Source: Candidatus Accumulibacter meliphilus (lineage in GTDB: Bacteria; Pseudomonadota; Gammaproteobacteria; Burkholderiales; Rhodocyclaceae). Taken from it: 51,885 bases of DNA. The stretch is taken from the NCBI GenBank assembly GCA_003332265.1, contig QPGA01000009.1, positions 1 to 51,885 of the forward strand, written 5' to 3'. The notes under the pieces were generated by a model. That model worked only from the letters and a program-made list of their open reading frames with translations. It was not told the origin of the DNA and did not search any database. The position numbers and the translations under genes were made by a program. Shown here piece after piece: positions 25,990-38,889 of the stretch. Numbering within the stretch: position 1 is the first letter of the stretch; every line of letters starts with the position of its first letter.

Positions 25990-27132
25990 ATGATGAAGCT
26001 GATCTCTTTTCTGGGCAGAGTATGGGCAGCCGTCCTCATTGGACTGGCGTCGTTCAGCGCCAATGCCGCTGAAATCGTCGTCGGCCAGGTAGCCCCGTTC
26101 AGCGGCCCGCTGGCGCCGACCGGGACATCCATGCGCGCCGGCGCCCAGCTGTACTTCGACGCCGTAAACGCTAGCGGAGGAATTCACGGCGCCCAGCTCC
26201 GCCTGGTCTCCAAAGACGACGGCTACATAACCGCGGAGACCATTCGCCTGGCGCGCGAAATGCTGAAGGAAGAGCGGCCAGTGGCGTTCTTCGGCTTCGT
26301 CGGCACCGGCAACGTCGAAGCCATTCTCGAAAACGGTTTGCTCAGCGAAGCGGGCATTCCGCTAATCGCCGTGCGCACCGGCGCGGCATCGATCGTTCAG
26401 CGCAACGACCCGCTGCTGTTCATGACCCGCGCCACCTATGCGGCAGAAGTGAACAAGATCGTCGGTCAGTACGCCACCACCGGCTACAGCAGCTTTGCCA
26501 TCCTCTACCAGGACGACGCCTTCGGACGCGACGTGCTGGGCAGCGCCGAGCGGGCAATCAAGGAAGCCGGCGGCTCGCTGGTGGCCACCGGCTCGTACGT
26601 GAAAAACACCACCGATGTCGGCGCGGCGGTGAAAACGATTGCCGCCGCCAAACCGCAAGCGGTGATCATGATCGCCAACACCGCGGCCAGTTCCGAGTTC
26701 CTGAAACAGTCACGCGAATACGGCAACTTCGCGCAGTACGTCGCGCTCTCGGTCACCGACGCCGCACAGGTCGTCAAGCGAATCGGCGCCGACAAGGCCG
26801 CCGGACTGGTCCTCACCCAGGTGGTCCCGGATCCGGACAGCCCGACGTTTCCCTTGATCAAGGAGATCCAGAACAATTTCGCGAAGTTCAAACCGCAGGA
26901 CGTGACGGTCAATCACACCCTCGTCGAAGGCTATCTGGGCGCCAAGGTGCTCGTCGAAGCCCTGCGCCGTGCCGGCCCAAACCCCAGCCGCCAGAAAGTT
27001 CGCGAAGCCCTCGAAACCATGAAAAGCTATGACGCAGGCGAAGTGTTCATCAGTTTTTCCGCCAACCGCCATACCGGCTCGCGCTACGTCGATATCACCA
27101 TTGTCAATCAGGCCGGCAAGCTGCTGCACTAA
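25990..27132 (+). CDS. ABC transporter substrate-binding protein, branched-chain amino acid type
   Basis: 380 residues, signal peptide ending near ANA-AEI. Belongs to the Leu/Ile/Val-binding (Peripla_BP_6) family: IVVGQVAPFSGPLA at the start, AGAQLYFDAVNASGGI, LVSKDDGY, and GYLGAKVLVEALRRAG near the end. No permease or ATPase genes lie next to it, so it is an orphan binding protein; the ligand cannot be predicted. Two adjacent ATG codons (25990, 25993) are possible starts. Confidence 0.85.
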   Translation: MMKLISFLGRVWAAVLIGLASFSANAAEIVVGQVAPFSGPLAPTGTSMRAGAQLYFDAVNASGGIHGAQLRLVSKDDGYITAETIRLAREMLKEERPVAFFGFVGTGNVEAILENGLLSEAGIPLIAVRTGAASIVQRNDPLLFMTRATYAAEVNKIVGQYATTGYSSFAILYQDDAFGRDVLGSAERAIKEAGGSLVATGSYVKNTTDVGAAVKTIAAAKPQAVIMIANTAASSEFLKQSREYGNFAQYVALSVTDAAQVVKRIGADKAAGLVLTQVVPDPDSPTFPLIKEIQNNFAKFKPQDVTVNHTLVEGYLGAKVLVEALRRAGPNPSRQKVREALETMKSYDAGEVFISFSANRHTGSRYVDITIVNQAGKLLH

Positions 27133-27164
27133 AAGCAGGCGCGCAAGGATGCGCTGCGCGGCGC

Positions 27165-27731
27165 CTACGCAAGGACGCCGCGCCAGGCTTCGAGCAGCAG
27201 CCGCACGACGCCGCTGACGAGCAGCGCGACGAGCACCGACAGGCCCATCGAGAAGCACGCCTGACGTCAGCCGATGCTCCTCAGCATCACCGCAAAGGTC
27301 GACACGCAGGGAATGTAGAAGGTGAGAAATACCAGGAATGTGGCGATCTGCAGCCAGTCGAGCAGCGGCACGATGTCCATTGTCCCCAGCGCCTGGTAGA
27401 CCATCAGCAAGGACAGTTCCTTGCGCAGAACGCCAAACAGGATCGGCACGCCGAGGAGCGCCGGTAATCCGAGCCACCAGCTGGTGATCGGCAAGAGCAG
27501 GACATTGATCACCCGGTCGGCACCAAAATGGGTGAGCAGAGCCAGCAGCACGCTACCGGCGACCAGCAAGGGCGTGACGATGGTCACGATGTCGCTGGTG
27601 CGCTGCCAGGTGGTCGCCAGCACCGCGCGCCAGCAGGGCAGCGCAGAGGGCGGAATCTGCTGGATCATGCCCACGGCCACTTCCTTGTAACGGCTGGCGA
27701 GCAGCCGCCCAAGCAGCGCCAGGACGAGCTG
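27165..27731 (-). pseudogene. feoB: FeoB ferrous iron transporter, C-terminal remnant
   Basis: Only the C-terminal membrane part survives: LLGRLLASRYKEVAVGMIQ, then LGVPILFGVLRKELSLLM and FYIPCVSTFAVMLRS, the conserved FeoB end. There is no start codon after the upstream TAG, and a TGA at 27267-27269 interrupts the frame. The frame continues as MGLSVLVALLVSGVVRL to TAG at 27165. The GTPase domain is absent. Confidence 0.75.
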
Positions 27732-27739
27732 CTACGCAG

Positions 27740-28183
27740 CCACCAGCGAGCGCGCTGCCGGCCTCGAATCCGTGCTGCACGACGTGCAGCTCGATCCGCC
27801 CGGCGTCTTCAGCCTCGCCGACCTGGCGCACTATCGCATCGCCGTGCTGAAACCGGACGATGCGATCCAGTGCGTATCGTTTCATACCCCTTCCTGCCGA
27901 AGCTGCATCTCACCCGCGGTCAGTTGATTGATAGCGAGGCCGCCTGGTACCCGGAAACCCGGACCTGGGCGCAGGCCGGGTTCGATCAACGCCCAGTTGC
28001 CCGGGGGATCGTCTGGGGCTCAAGGCGTGACGACTCGGCGCGCTGCCTGATGCTGTTCCAGCGCTGTCGCGCTTCCACCGGTCACCGATCCAACGCGTGC
28101 TGCATGAGACGGCACTGCCAAGTCCGCCGCAACGGGAACAATTCGTCGACCTGGCGCGGCTCCTTGGCATACACCTGATCTGA
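27740..28183 (+). pseudogene. RES-domain toxin remnant with frameshifts
   Basis: Reading across frames gives a continuous RES-like protein: FSLADLAHYRIAVL, DDAIQCVSF, then (new frame) PFLPKLHLTRGQLID, AWYPETRTWAQAGF, GIVWGSRRDDSARCLMLF, then (third frame) QREQFVDLARLLGIHLI and a stop at 28181. RES domains are NAD-degrading toxins usually paired with an Xre-type antitoxin; none is present. At least two frameshifts, near 27885 and 28060, and no start codon, so inactive. Confidence 0.55.
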
Positions 28184-28278
28184 AGCCGTCGTCGGTCGGA
28201 GTGCGCCAATGGACGGTTCGGCTGGACGCCGGTTTGACGCTGCCCGTGATGACATCTACCGTGAACGCGTATCGAGCC

Positions 28279-28500
28279 CTACTCTATCTTCCTTCGTTGC
28301 AGTTCGTACTTGCGGACGGCACGGCTGACGGTCATGTAGTGAACCGCGAAATGCCGGGCGATTTCCGCCATCGTATAGGCACCAGCCCGGTAGGCCTCAG
28401 CCATCGCGACATCACGCTCGGGGTGGCGCATCGCGTACTCATCGAGCGACAAAGCCAGTGATCGCCTGTGAGCCTTCGAAGCCTCGCGTCGATTCGGAGC
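28279..28500 (-). pseudogene. REP-associated tyrosine transposase (RAYT), C-terminal remnant
   Basis: The end SLDEYAMRHPERDVAMAEAY followed by YTMAEIARHFAVHYMTVSRA is the typical C-terminal helix-turn-helix of RAYT (IS200-like) proteins. The catalytic HUH domain is missing. Confidence 0.6.
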
Positions 28501-28522
28501 AAACTGCCGCAGCGAGCGCGAG

Positions 28523-28882
28523 GTGGTGCACAAAAAGAGTGGCAAGCGTACGCTCGAAACCGCTCTCGGAGTCACCAGTCGCCCTCCAGAACAGACCAGC
28601 CCGCAGCGACTCCTCGCCATCAATCGCGGCCATTGGTCGATTGAGAACCGCTGTCACTACGTCATCGACTGGAATTACGACGAGGACCGCAGCCCTATTC
28701 GCACCGGTCACGGCCCCGAGAATATGTCACGCCTGCGCCGCTTCGCCGTCGGCATCCTCCATCACTTCGCCGATGGCAAAACCAGTCTTGCCGAGAAAAT
28801 GCACCGCCTCAAGCGCAACATCCGCTTGGTCTTCGACTATCTGCGCATGACCAAGAACTCTACCGGCCATGTCTCGTCTTGA
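28523..28882 (+). mobile_element. ISAs1/IS4-like transposase, C-terminal fragment
   Basis: 119 codons containing AINRGHWSIENRCHYVIDW, NYDEDRSPIRTGHGPENM and LRRFAVGIL. This is the C-terminal part of a DDE transposase with the catalytic Glu region (HWxIEN). The N-terminal two thirds and terminal inverted repeats are not present. Confidence 0.75.
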
Positions 28883-29062
28883 TCCGAGTGGGAGAACAAA
28901 TTTACCGTGTGAGCCCGGCCGTTGCCGGACCCCGACCGTTGCCTTGACCCCGGCCGTTGTGCTCGTGTGACCCCGCCCGCGCGCGGGAGTGCGTGCTCGG
29001 GAGTGTGGATGTGCAACTCGCGGTGCTAGACTGTGAGGCGTTCATTTCTGGAGGTCGCGGCC
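28883..29062. other. Low-complexity intergenic sequence before hicB
   Basis: Degenerate copies of a CCCCGGCCGTTG-type motif (28913-28975). The hicB ribosome binding site GGAGG is at 29050-29054. Confidence 0.5.
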
Positions 29063-29290
29063 ATGGCTGGTACGATGCAGTTGACGGCAATCATCGAGCG
29101 TGAGGGGGGCGAGTACGTTTCAGTCTGCCCCGAACTGGACATCGCCAGTCAAGGGCCCACAATCGAAAAGGCACGTGACAATCTGCAGGAGGCGGTCGAG
29201 CTGTTCTTCGAGACGGCCGATCCATCCGAGATCGCCACCCGCCTCCATGACGAGGTGTTCGTCACCCGGCTTGAGGTCGCGGTTGGTTAG
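29063..29290 (+). CDS. hicB: HicB-like antitoxin
   Basis: 75 residues from the ATG at 29063, chosen for GGAGG eight bases upstream. The partial RNase-H-like HicB fold is visible in LTAIIEREGGEYVSVCPELD, SQGPTIEKARDNLQEAVELF. It lacks the C-terminal DNA-binding extension of longer HicB proteins. It would neutralise the toxin encoded by the overlapping next gene. Confidence 0.85.
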   Translation: MAGTMQLTAIIEREGGEYVSVCPELDIASQGPTIEKARDNLQEAVELFFETADPSEIATRLHDEVFVTRLEVAVG

Positions 29291-29507
29291 GCTTCGAGTT
29301 TTCTCGGGAAGGGAGTTGTGTCGGCTGCTCGGCGACCACGGTTTCGAAGTGGTCAGGCAGCGTGGCAGCCACGCGGTCATGCAGAAGCGTACGGCAGGCA
29401 CCACCGTAACCGTCCCGGTCCCGCTGCACGACGAAATTCGCATCGGGACACTTCAATCCATCATCCGCCAGTCAGGCCTGCCCAAGTCCATATTCGAGCA
29501 AGGTTGA
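29283..29507 (+). CDS. hicA: HicA-like mRNA interferase toxin
   Basis: 74 residues from a TTG start at 29283 that overlaps the hicB stop by 8 bp. The dsRBD-like fold of HicA with the catalytic His in RQRGSHAVMQK is intact, as is GTLQSIIRQSGL. HicA cleaves mRNA when free of HicB. The order hicB-hicA is the reverse of the Escherichia coli arrangement but occurs in many bacteria. Both genes look intact despite the decaying surroundings. Confidence 0.85.
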   Translation: MVRLRVFSGRELCRLLGDHGFEVVRQRGSHAVMQKRTAGTTVTVPVPLHDEIRIGTLQSIIRQSGLPKSIFEQG

Positions 29508-29770
29508 GCGTTCAGGCTTGAAGAGAAAGTGATTTGTCCCCGTTTCTGCAGCGCCGAAAGGAAACGAGGCAAGCCGTCGAACTATTGCGGGGGTGGCCGG
29601 CACCATGAATCGGTCAAGAAACGGGGTCTGTCCGTTATTGTTTGTTGGAATGCTAGACCTGACCCCGGCTCTTGCTTATGACCCCGGCTCTTGCTTAGAC
29701 CTGACCCCGGCTCTTGACCCAGGCAAGCGGCTAGGAGAAATTGCTGACGACACTCGGCCGCCAGCGCAAC
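29508..29770. other. Intergenic region with short tandem repeats
   Basis: Three copies of a ~20-bp unit containing GACCCCGGCTCTTG lie at about 29659-29716. No gene is recognised. Confidence 0.6.
29659..29716. repeat. Short tandem repeat (~20-bp unit, 3 copies)
   Basis: TGACCCCGGCTCTTGCTTA-like units in direct orientation; the motif GACCCCGGC also occurs before hicB (28945-28962). Confidence 0.6.
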
Positions 29771-30277
29771 TCAGTCGTCGTCGTCGAAGTCACCGTCGTG
29801 GGTGTGACCATGGCTGATTTCTTCGGCAGTGGCCGGGCGAATATTGGTCACCGTACAGGTAAACACCAGCGCCATTCCCGCCAAGGGGTGGTTGCCGTCG
29901 AGAACGACCTTGTCGTCGGCCATTTCAGTCACCCGATAGATCAGCACATCCTCGTCGTCGTCCTCGTCTTCGGCGCCCTCGGGGACTCCTTCAAACTGCA
30001 TGCCAACCTGCAACTCCTCCGGAAACTGCGCGCGTGGCTCGACCTGAACGAGCGCCGCGTCGTACTCACCGAAGGCCTCGTCCGGCTGCATCTTGACGAC
30101 CACCGACTCGCCAACCTTCTTGTCCTGCACCGCTTCTTCGATCAGGGGAAAAATGTCGTCGTAGCCCCCGTGCAGATAGACCAGCGGCTCCTGACCCGCA
30201 TCGACCAGCTCGCCCTCGAAATCGACGACGCTGTAGTCAAGGGTGACCACGGTATTCTTTGCAACTTGCATGTTCAT
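29771..30277 (-). CDS. FKBP-type peptidyl-prolyl isomerase, SlyD-like
   Basis: 168 residues. The FKBP domain with an inserted flap (IF) domain is typical of SlyD: VVTLDYSVVDFEGELVD, then PDEAFGEYD, the acidic loop EGAEDEDDDEDV and GNHPLAGMAL. The C-terminus is His/Asp-rich (HGHTHDGDFDDDD) and may bind metal, shorter than the E. coli SlyD tail. It catalyses prolyl isomerisation and chaperones folding. Its start overlaps the stop of the upstream peroxiredoxin gene (ATGA). Confidence 0.88.
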   Translation of the reverse strand: MNMQVAKNTVVTLDYSVVDFEGELVDAGQEPLVYLHGGYDDIFPLIEEAVQDKKVGESVVVKMQPDEAFGEYDAALVQVEPRAQFPEELQVGMQFEGVPEGAEDEDDDEDVLIYRVTEMADDKVVLDGNHPLAGMALVFTCTVTNIRPATAEEISHGHTHDGDFDDDD

Positions 30278-30744
30278 GAATTGAGTTCCTTCACCACGCG
30301 CAACATTTCGAGCGCGTGGCCTTTGGCGGTCACCCCGTAAAGCACGAGACGAAGAACGCCTTGTTTGTCGATGACGAAAGTCGAGCGGACGATACCGTAC
30401 TTCCTGGCACCGTTCACTTCTTTCGCCTGCCAGACACCGTAGCGCTTGCACGCGACCCCTTCGCTATCGGACAGGAGAGAGACCGAAATTCCGTGTTTGT
30501 CTCTGAATTCGGCGTGCCTGATGCAGTCATCGCGGCTAATGCCGATGATCGTGCAATCGTGGCGCGCGAACTGATCCTCATGATCCGAAAAATCGGTCGC
30601 CTGCAAGGTGCAGCACGGCGTGTCATCTCTCGGGTAGAAAAAGAGAATGACATTACTCTTGCCCTGAAACTGGGCAATATCGATAAGCTCCATGTCCGCA
30701 TCGGGAAGGACGAACATCGGCGCTGCCTGTCCTGCTTTCAGCAT
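30274..30744 (-). CDS. bcp: Bcp/PrxQ-type peroxiredoxin
   Basis: 156 residues, thioredoxin-fold peroxidase using thiol to reduce peroxides. The active-site segment is DDTPCCTLQATDF: the second Cys aligns with the peroxidatic Cys of TPGCT, while the Gly before it is replaced by Cys and the resolving Cys five residues later is Thr. The enzyme may therefore work as a 1-Cys type or use the adjacent Cys. First gene of a two-gene unit with the FKBP isomerase. Confidence 0.85.
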   Translation of the reverse strand: MLKAGQAAPMFVLPDADMELIDIAQFQGKSNVILFFYPRDDTPCCTLQATDFSDHEDQFARHDCTIIGISRDDCIRHAEFRDKHGISVSLLSDSEGVACKRYGVWQAKEVNGARKYGIVRSTFVIDKQGVLRLVLYGVTAKGHALEMLRVVKELNS

Positions 30745-30998
30745 GGTGACCCCTCATAGACCCTTGCCGCCCGTACGCGAGCAAACGCGAGACGCTGATT
30801 CTAACCAAGCTTCCGGCAACTGACCACAAGAAAGCAGTGCCCGGATCACGCTACAATGAACTCCCGACGAAGATGCTCGCTGACTCCATACCCGCCAGGC
30901 ACGCCTCAGACATCTTCCCTTATCCCAGCGATCCCAGCGGCGCGCGGAGCTGAAGGATACCCGCCATCTTCATGCGCAGCAAACCCGGAGAGCGACAC
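30745..30998. other. Intergenic region between divergent genes
   Basis: No gene is seen in 254 bp. A possible -10 box TACAAT at 30852-30857 points toward the SIMPL gene; no convincing -35 box. Confidence 0.35.
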
Positions 30999-31697
30999 AT
31001 GACTTCCTATCGACCTTTGCTGCACGCCGCCCCCCTACTACTCCTGCTCTTCGCCACGCCGGCAGCAGCAGAGAGTGACGAGGCCACGCTGACCACCATC
31101 GAGCTTTCCGCCGAGGCCGCACGACCGGCAGCCAATGATCTGGCGCGCGCCTCGGTTTTTGCCGAGGCCAGCGGCGCAACGCCGAGCGAACTGGCGAATC
31201 GGGTCAATAGCCAGATCAGCGACGCCCTGAAGACCGCCAAGACCTACGCCAACGTCAAGACGCAAAGTGGCGCCACCCACAGCTATCCGATTTATGCCAA
31301 AGACAACAAGATCGAAGGCTGGCGAATGCGCTCCGAACTGACTCTGGAGTCGCGCGACAGCGCGGCTCTGTCAGAACTTCTCGGCAAACTCCAGACCTCG
31401 CTGGGCGTCGCCAACCTGATGATGCTGCCGAGCCCCGAAACCAGGGAGCAGGCCGAAAGCAAGGCCATCATCGACGCCATCGCCGCCTTCAAAGTACGCG
31501 CCAAAACAGTCGCCGACGCCCTGGGCACGAGCTACCGGATCAAGCTGCTGTCGATCAACAGCAGCGGTCGGCCAGCCGGCCCGCCGATGATGCGTGCGGC
31601 GGCCATGGCCTCGGCCGATGCCGCAGCGATGCCGATCGAGGCCGGCGAGACGCAGATCCGGGCGACAATTTCAGGCCAGATCGTACTCACCGAATAG
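30999..31697 (+). CDS. SIMPL (DUF541) domain periplasmic protein
   Basis: 232 residues with an N-terminal signal peptide ([13 protein letters not shown]). The SIMPL domain is visible in [36 protein letters not shown] and [14 protein letters not shown]. Start ATG 30999 has GGAG at eight to ten bases; the open frame begins earlier at 30972. Family members are periplasmic, of unclear function. The 3' end overlaps the end of ftsB (opposite strand) by 11 bp. Confidence 0.8.
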   Translation: MTSYRPLLHAAPLLLLLFATPAAAESDEATLTTIELSAEAARPAANDLARASVFAEASGATPSELANRVNSQISDALKTAKTYANVKTQSGATHSYPIYAKDNKIEGWRMRSELTLESRDSAALSELLGKLQTSLGVANLMMLPSPETREQAESKAIIDAIAAFKVRAKTVADALGTSYRIKLLSINSSGRPAGPPMMRAAAMASADAAAMPIEAGETQIRATISGQIVLTE

Positions 31698-32061
31698 TCG
31701 GAACGGGGTGCTTGACTGGTTTTCGCGGAACAGCCGTCGCGGCGACGGCAAGCTTGCCAGCCTTCGGCGTGACGGCTGGCGGGGCCCGAGGACGATCAGG
31801 AATCTGCACGAAAACTTCGTCCTGCTTGACCATCCCTAGTTCGAAGCGGGCACGCTCTTCGATCGCGTCGTAACCCTGCTTCAGGTCGCGCGCTTCGGCG
31901 TCGAGGCCGGCGTTGCGCATCTCGAGGCTCTGATTGATTTCCTTCTGTTGCTGCAACTGCCGGCCGACATCCCATACCCGCAGCCAGCCACCCTTGCCGA
32001 TCCACAGGGGCGCCTGCAGCAAGGCAATGACGACCACCAAGCCGATAGCGAGCCAACGCAC
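31687..32061 (-). CDS. ftsB: Cell division protein FtsB
   Basis: 124 residues, GTG start. A single N-terminal membrane helix ([19 protein letters not shown]) precedes a periplasmic coiled coil ([19 protein letters not shown]) and the conserved [16 protein letters not shown]. FtsB joins FtsL and FtsQ in the divisome. The Pro/Ala-rich C-terminal tail is longer than in E. coli. It lies 27 bp after eno, a standard proteobacterial order. Confidence 0.92.
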   Translation of the reverse strand: MRWLAIGLVVVIALLQAPLWIGKGGWLRVWDVGRQLQQQKEINQSLEMRNAGLDAEARDLKQGYDAIEERARFELGMVKQDEVFVQIPDRPRAPPAVTPKAGKLAVAATAVPRKPVKHPVPTIR

Positions 32062-32088
32062 GGTGCGGGACTTCTATGCGCCGACAGG

Positions 32089-36204
<4,116 letters not shown>

Positions 36205-36274
36205 TCATCGAGGACGGCCGAGAACCGGGCTGGGCATCACTTCGGACCGTCAAAACGGCCCTCGCCGGCACGAA

Positions 36275-36817
36275 TCAGCGAATAAACTCGCGGCTGACTT
36301 CGCGAAAAACGTCCGTCCCGGCCTGCCCCAACCATTCGAAGGCGACCATTTCACGCGACACGATGTCGGCGCCGTGCGCACGCATGCGCTCCAGCGCCAG
36401 CGCCTTGTCGGTACTCCGCCGCGACCCGACCGCCTCCTCGACGACGAAGACACGGCGGCCGGCGGCGATCAGATCAAGGACCGTCTGCTGGACGCAGACA
36501 TGCGCTTCGGTGCCGGCAACGACAAATTGCGCGCGATCGCCACCGACCGCCCGAAAGAGGGCGCCTTCGGCAACAGCAGAGAAATGCATCTTCTCGATGA
36601 GGCAGTCGTCCGGCAGCAGACCACGCAAAGACGGCATGGTCGGTCCCAGGCCTTTCGGATACTGTTCCGTGCAGATCACCGGGACGCCCAGACGCTGCGC
36701 CAGTCGAGTCAGCCAGGAGCTGGCTTCAAGGACGGCTGCAGCGTCATGGATTGCCGGATAAAGGCGCTCCTGCAAATCAACCAGCAGCAAAGTGGAACGG
36801 TCAGCATGAATCAACAT
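36275..36817 (-). CDS. Isochorismatase family cysteine hydrolase
   Basis: 180 residues with the catalytic triad of the family: Asp in LLLVDLQERL, Lys in CLIEKMHFSA and Cys in TEAHVCVQQTVLDL. Resembles YcaC-type hydrolases; substrate unknown. It lies 24 bp after the substrate-binding protein gene on the same strand and may be co-transcribed with it. Confidence 0.85.
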   Translation of the reverse strand: MLIHADRSTLLLVDLQERLYPAIHDAAAVLEASSWLTRLAQRLGVPVICTEQYPKGLGPTMPSLRGLLPDDCLIEKMHFSAVAEGALFRAVGGDRAQFVVAGTEAHVCVQQTVLDLIAAGRRVFVVEEAVGSRRSTDKALALERMRAHGADIVSREMVAFEWLGQAGTDVFREVSREFIR

Positions 36818-36841
36818 TTCATCTCTCCAGACGACAGGCGA

Positions 36842-37978
36842 TCAAGCTTTGGACGCCAGGAACTTGCGCGCCCCCAAAGCGACGAGCAGCAGCCCCAGTG
36901 CGGCACCGCCCAACATCCAGGGCACGAAGGGACCGAGACCGCCAGCGTCCGGATCGTACACAAAGCCCAGCAGGTCAGTGCCAGGCTTGAGCTTGCCCTG
37001 CGCGGTGTAGACATCGACGACATGCTGCCAGCGCGCAATACTCATGGCTCCCGAGCCGACGCCCGCTGGTCGCGCCAGGTCCCGAAGCTGCCGCGCTTCG
37101 AAGAGCAGCTGCTCGCGGCTCTTGTTCTGCGTGTTGTATCTGGCCAAGACCCTATCGACCAGTTCCTCGGGGTGATCGAACGCATACTCCAGACCCTTGA
37201 GGCTTGCCGCGCGAAACGCACGCACCGTCTCGGGATGCGCTTGCAGAAAACTTTCCGAGGTGAACAGCAGCATGCCGTAGAAGTCGATCGCCGCGCTACG
37301 CGGCAGAAGCAACAGGTGATCACCGCCGGCGACCAACTCCCCTACAGCCGCGTCGCCGATGAAGACGCCGACCGCTTCTGCCTGCCCTGCCAACAGCGCC
37401 CGGCGCGCATCACCGATAGCCGGCAGGTGCTCGAACTTCCCCGACGGTAGCGCGTTCGCCGTGAGGAAAGCCAGGATCTCGTCCTCGGTGGCGTGACTGG
37501 TACCGACACGCTTGCCAGCAAGATCGCCCGCCGCGGCGATTCCTGCCTGTCGGCTGGCCAGCAGGCCGGCCGCTGAATGCTGGAGCAAGGCGGCGACGGC
37601 AATTACCGGCCGTCCGTTGGCACGTTCGACGAGCAGTGTCGAATCGAGCGTCCCGAAGTCGGCCCGCCCTTCGGCGACCTCCTGGGCCACATCGACGCCA
37701 GGCGACCATTCTCTGAGCGAGACATCGAGCCCGGCTTCGTGGTAATAAGCTTTCTCCAGGGCAGCAATGAAGGCCGCGAACTCGAACTGATACTTCCAGC
37801 CGAGCTGCACGGAAACTGCTTGCCGCGGCCGGGACTCGCCAGCCGCCGGCTGCGCTAGCGCTAGCGCTGGCGGCAGCCCGGCAAGCAAGGCAAAGGCAAA
37901 CATCAGTCTGGCGGCGACCTGGGACAGGCGGCGAAGCGTGTGATCGGCGCCAGCGAAGAGGCAAGGAAAGGTTGTCAT
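36842..37978 (-). CDS. NMT1/THI5-like periplasmic substrate-binding protein with C-terminal membrane helix
   Basis: 378 residues from ATG 37978. After a signal sequence (FALLAGLPPALALA) comes the NMT1/THI5 fold: VQLGWKYQFEFAAFIAALEK, DFGTLDSTLLV, HPETVRAFRAASLKGLEYA. It ends in a membrane helix (WMLGGAALGLLLVALGA). In many proteobacteria such a domain forms the sensor part of a histidine kinase or diguanylate cyclase; here nothing follows the helix. The ligand may be a thiamine-precursor-like or aromatic compound; not determinable. Confidence 0.75.
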   Translation of the reverse strand: MTTFPCLFAGADHTLRRLSQVAARLMFAFALLAGLPPALALAQPAAGESRPRQAVSVQLGWKYQFEFAAFIAALEKAYYHEAGLDVSLREWSPGVDVAQEVAEGRADFGTLDSTLLVERANGRPVIAVAALLQHSAAGLLASRQAGIAAAGDLAGKRVGTSHATEDEILAFLTANALPSGKFEHLPAIGDARRALLAGQAEAVGVFIGDAAVGELVAGGDHLLLLPRSAAIDFYGMLLFTSESFLQAHPETVRAFRAASLKGLEYAFDHPEELVDRVLARYNTQNKSREQLLFEARQLRDLARPAGVGSGAMSIARWQHVVDVYTAQGKLKPGTDLLGFVYDPDAGGLGPFVPWMLGGAALGLLLVALGARKFLASKA

Positions 37979-38235
37979 CGCCAGCGATGGTAATATGCGC
38001 GACGCTGGGCGCCAAGCACGAACTCGACATTGCCGCCACCCCGGAAGCCCGGCAAGGCCGCAAAGGACGAGCGAGGAACGAGAGAAAGAGAGAACTGGCC
38101 GAACGATGAACGATAGGGCGACTCTCTGCCCGCCACGGCGATCACAGGGTCGACAGACGGGCGCCAAGGCCGTCAAACTGGAAGCTGGGAGCAAGTGAAG
38201 AACAGCAGTTTCATCCTGGCAGGAGATTTTCGCAG
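37979..38235. other. Intergenic region between divergent genes
   Basis: 257 bp with no recognised gene; the ankyrin lipoprotein ribosome binding site (GGAG) is at its right end. Confidence 0.5.
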
Positions 38236-38850
38236 ATGAAAACAGCCGCAACTCGCGCCGCGCTGCTGGCCGCTGCCGTCTTGGCGCTCGCCCTGACCGG
38301 ATGCGGCGAGAAGCCGGCGGACAATGCGCAAGCGGTCACGCCCGAGGTGGTAGAAACGACTCCGGCCGAAACCCCGCCACTGGTCAAGGCGGCCATTGCC
38401 GGCAACCTGACGGAAATCAGGGCGCTACTCGACGCCGGTGCAGAAATCGACGCGACTGACGCACTCGGCAGAACACCGCTGCATATGGCCGCCTTCTATG
38501 GCCATCCGCGAACAACGGCGCTGCTGATTTCGCGCGGCGCAAACATCGAAGCCAAGGACCGTATCGGCATGACACCCCTGCACGCGGCGGTGATTTCAGG
38601 GGGCAGGCGCGAGGTGGAAACGCTGATCGAGCGCAACGCCGAGGTGACCGCAAAAACCGACGCCGGACAGACGCCGCTTCACCTGTCGGCAGCAACCGGC
38701 CAGCCAAAGCTCTCACAGTACCTGATCGCACAGGGCGCCGATCCGAAGAGCACGGACCGGGACGAGAAAACGCCGCTCTACTACGCGTCGCGAAACGGCC
38801 ACCCCATCACCACCGGCGTTCTCAAGAAATACGTCAGCAGCAAAAACTAA
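38236..38850 (+). CDS. Ankyrin-repeat lipoprotein
   Basis: 204 residues. A lipoprotein signal with lipobox LTGC (Cys ~23) anchors it in a membrane. Four to five ankyrin repeats follow: NLTEIRALLDAGAEIDATDA, GRTPLHMAAFYGHPRTTALL, GMTPLHAAVISGGRREV, GQTPLHLSAATGQPKL. It probably mediates protein binding in the periplasm; partner unknown. Confidence 0.85.
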   Translation: MKTAATRAALLAAAVLALALTGCGEKPADNAQAVTPEVVETTPAETPPLVKAAIAGNLTEIRALLDAGAEIDATDALGRTPLHMAAFYGHPRTTALLISRGANIEAKDRIGMTPLHAAVISGGRREVETLIERNAEVTAKTDAGQTPLHLSAATGQPKLSQYLIAQGADPKSTDRDEKTPLYYASRNGHPITTGVLKKYVSSKN

Positions 38851-38889
38851 AGCGAGCGCAGAAGCACTCCAGCGCCCGGCCCCGGACAA

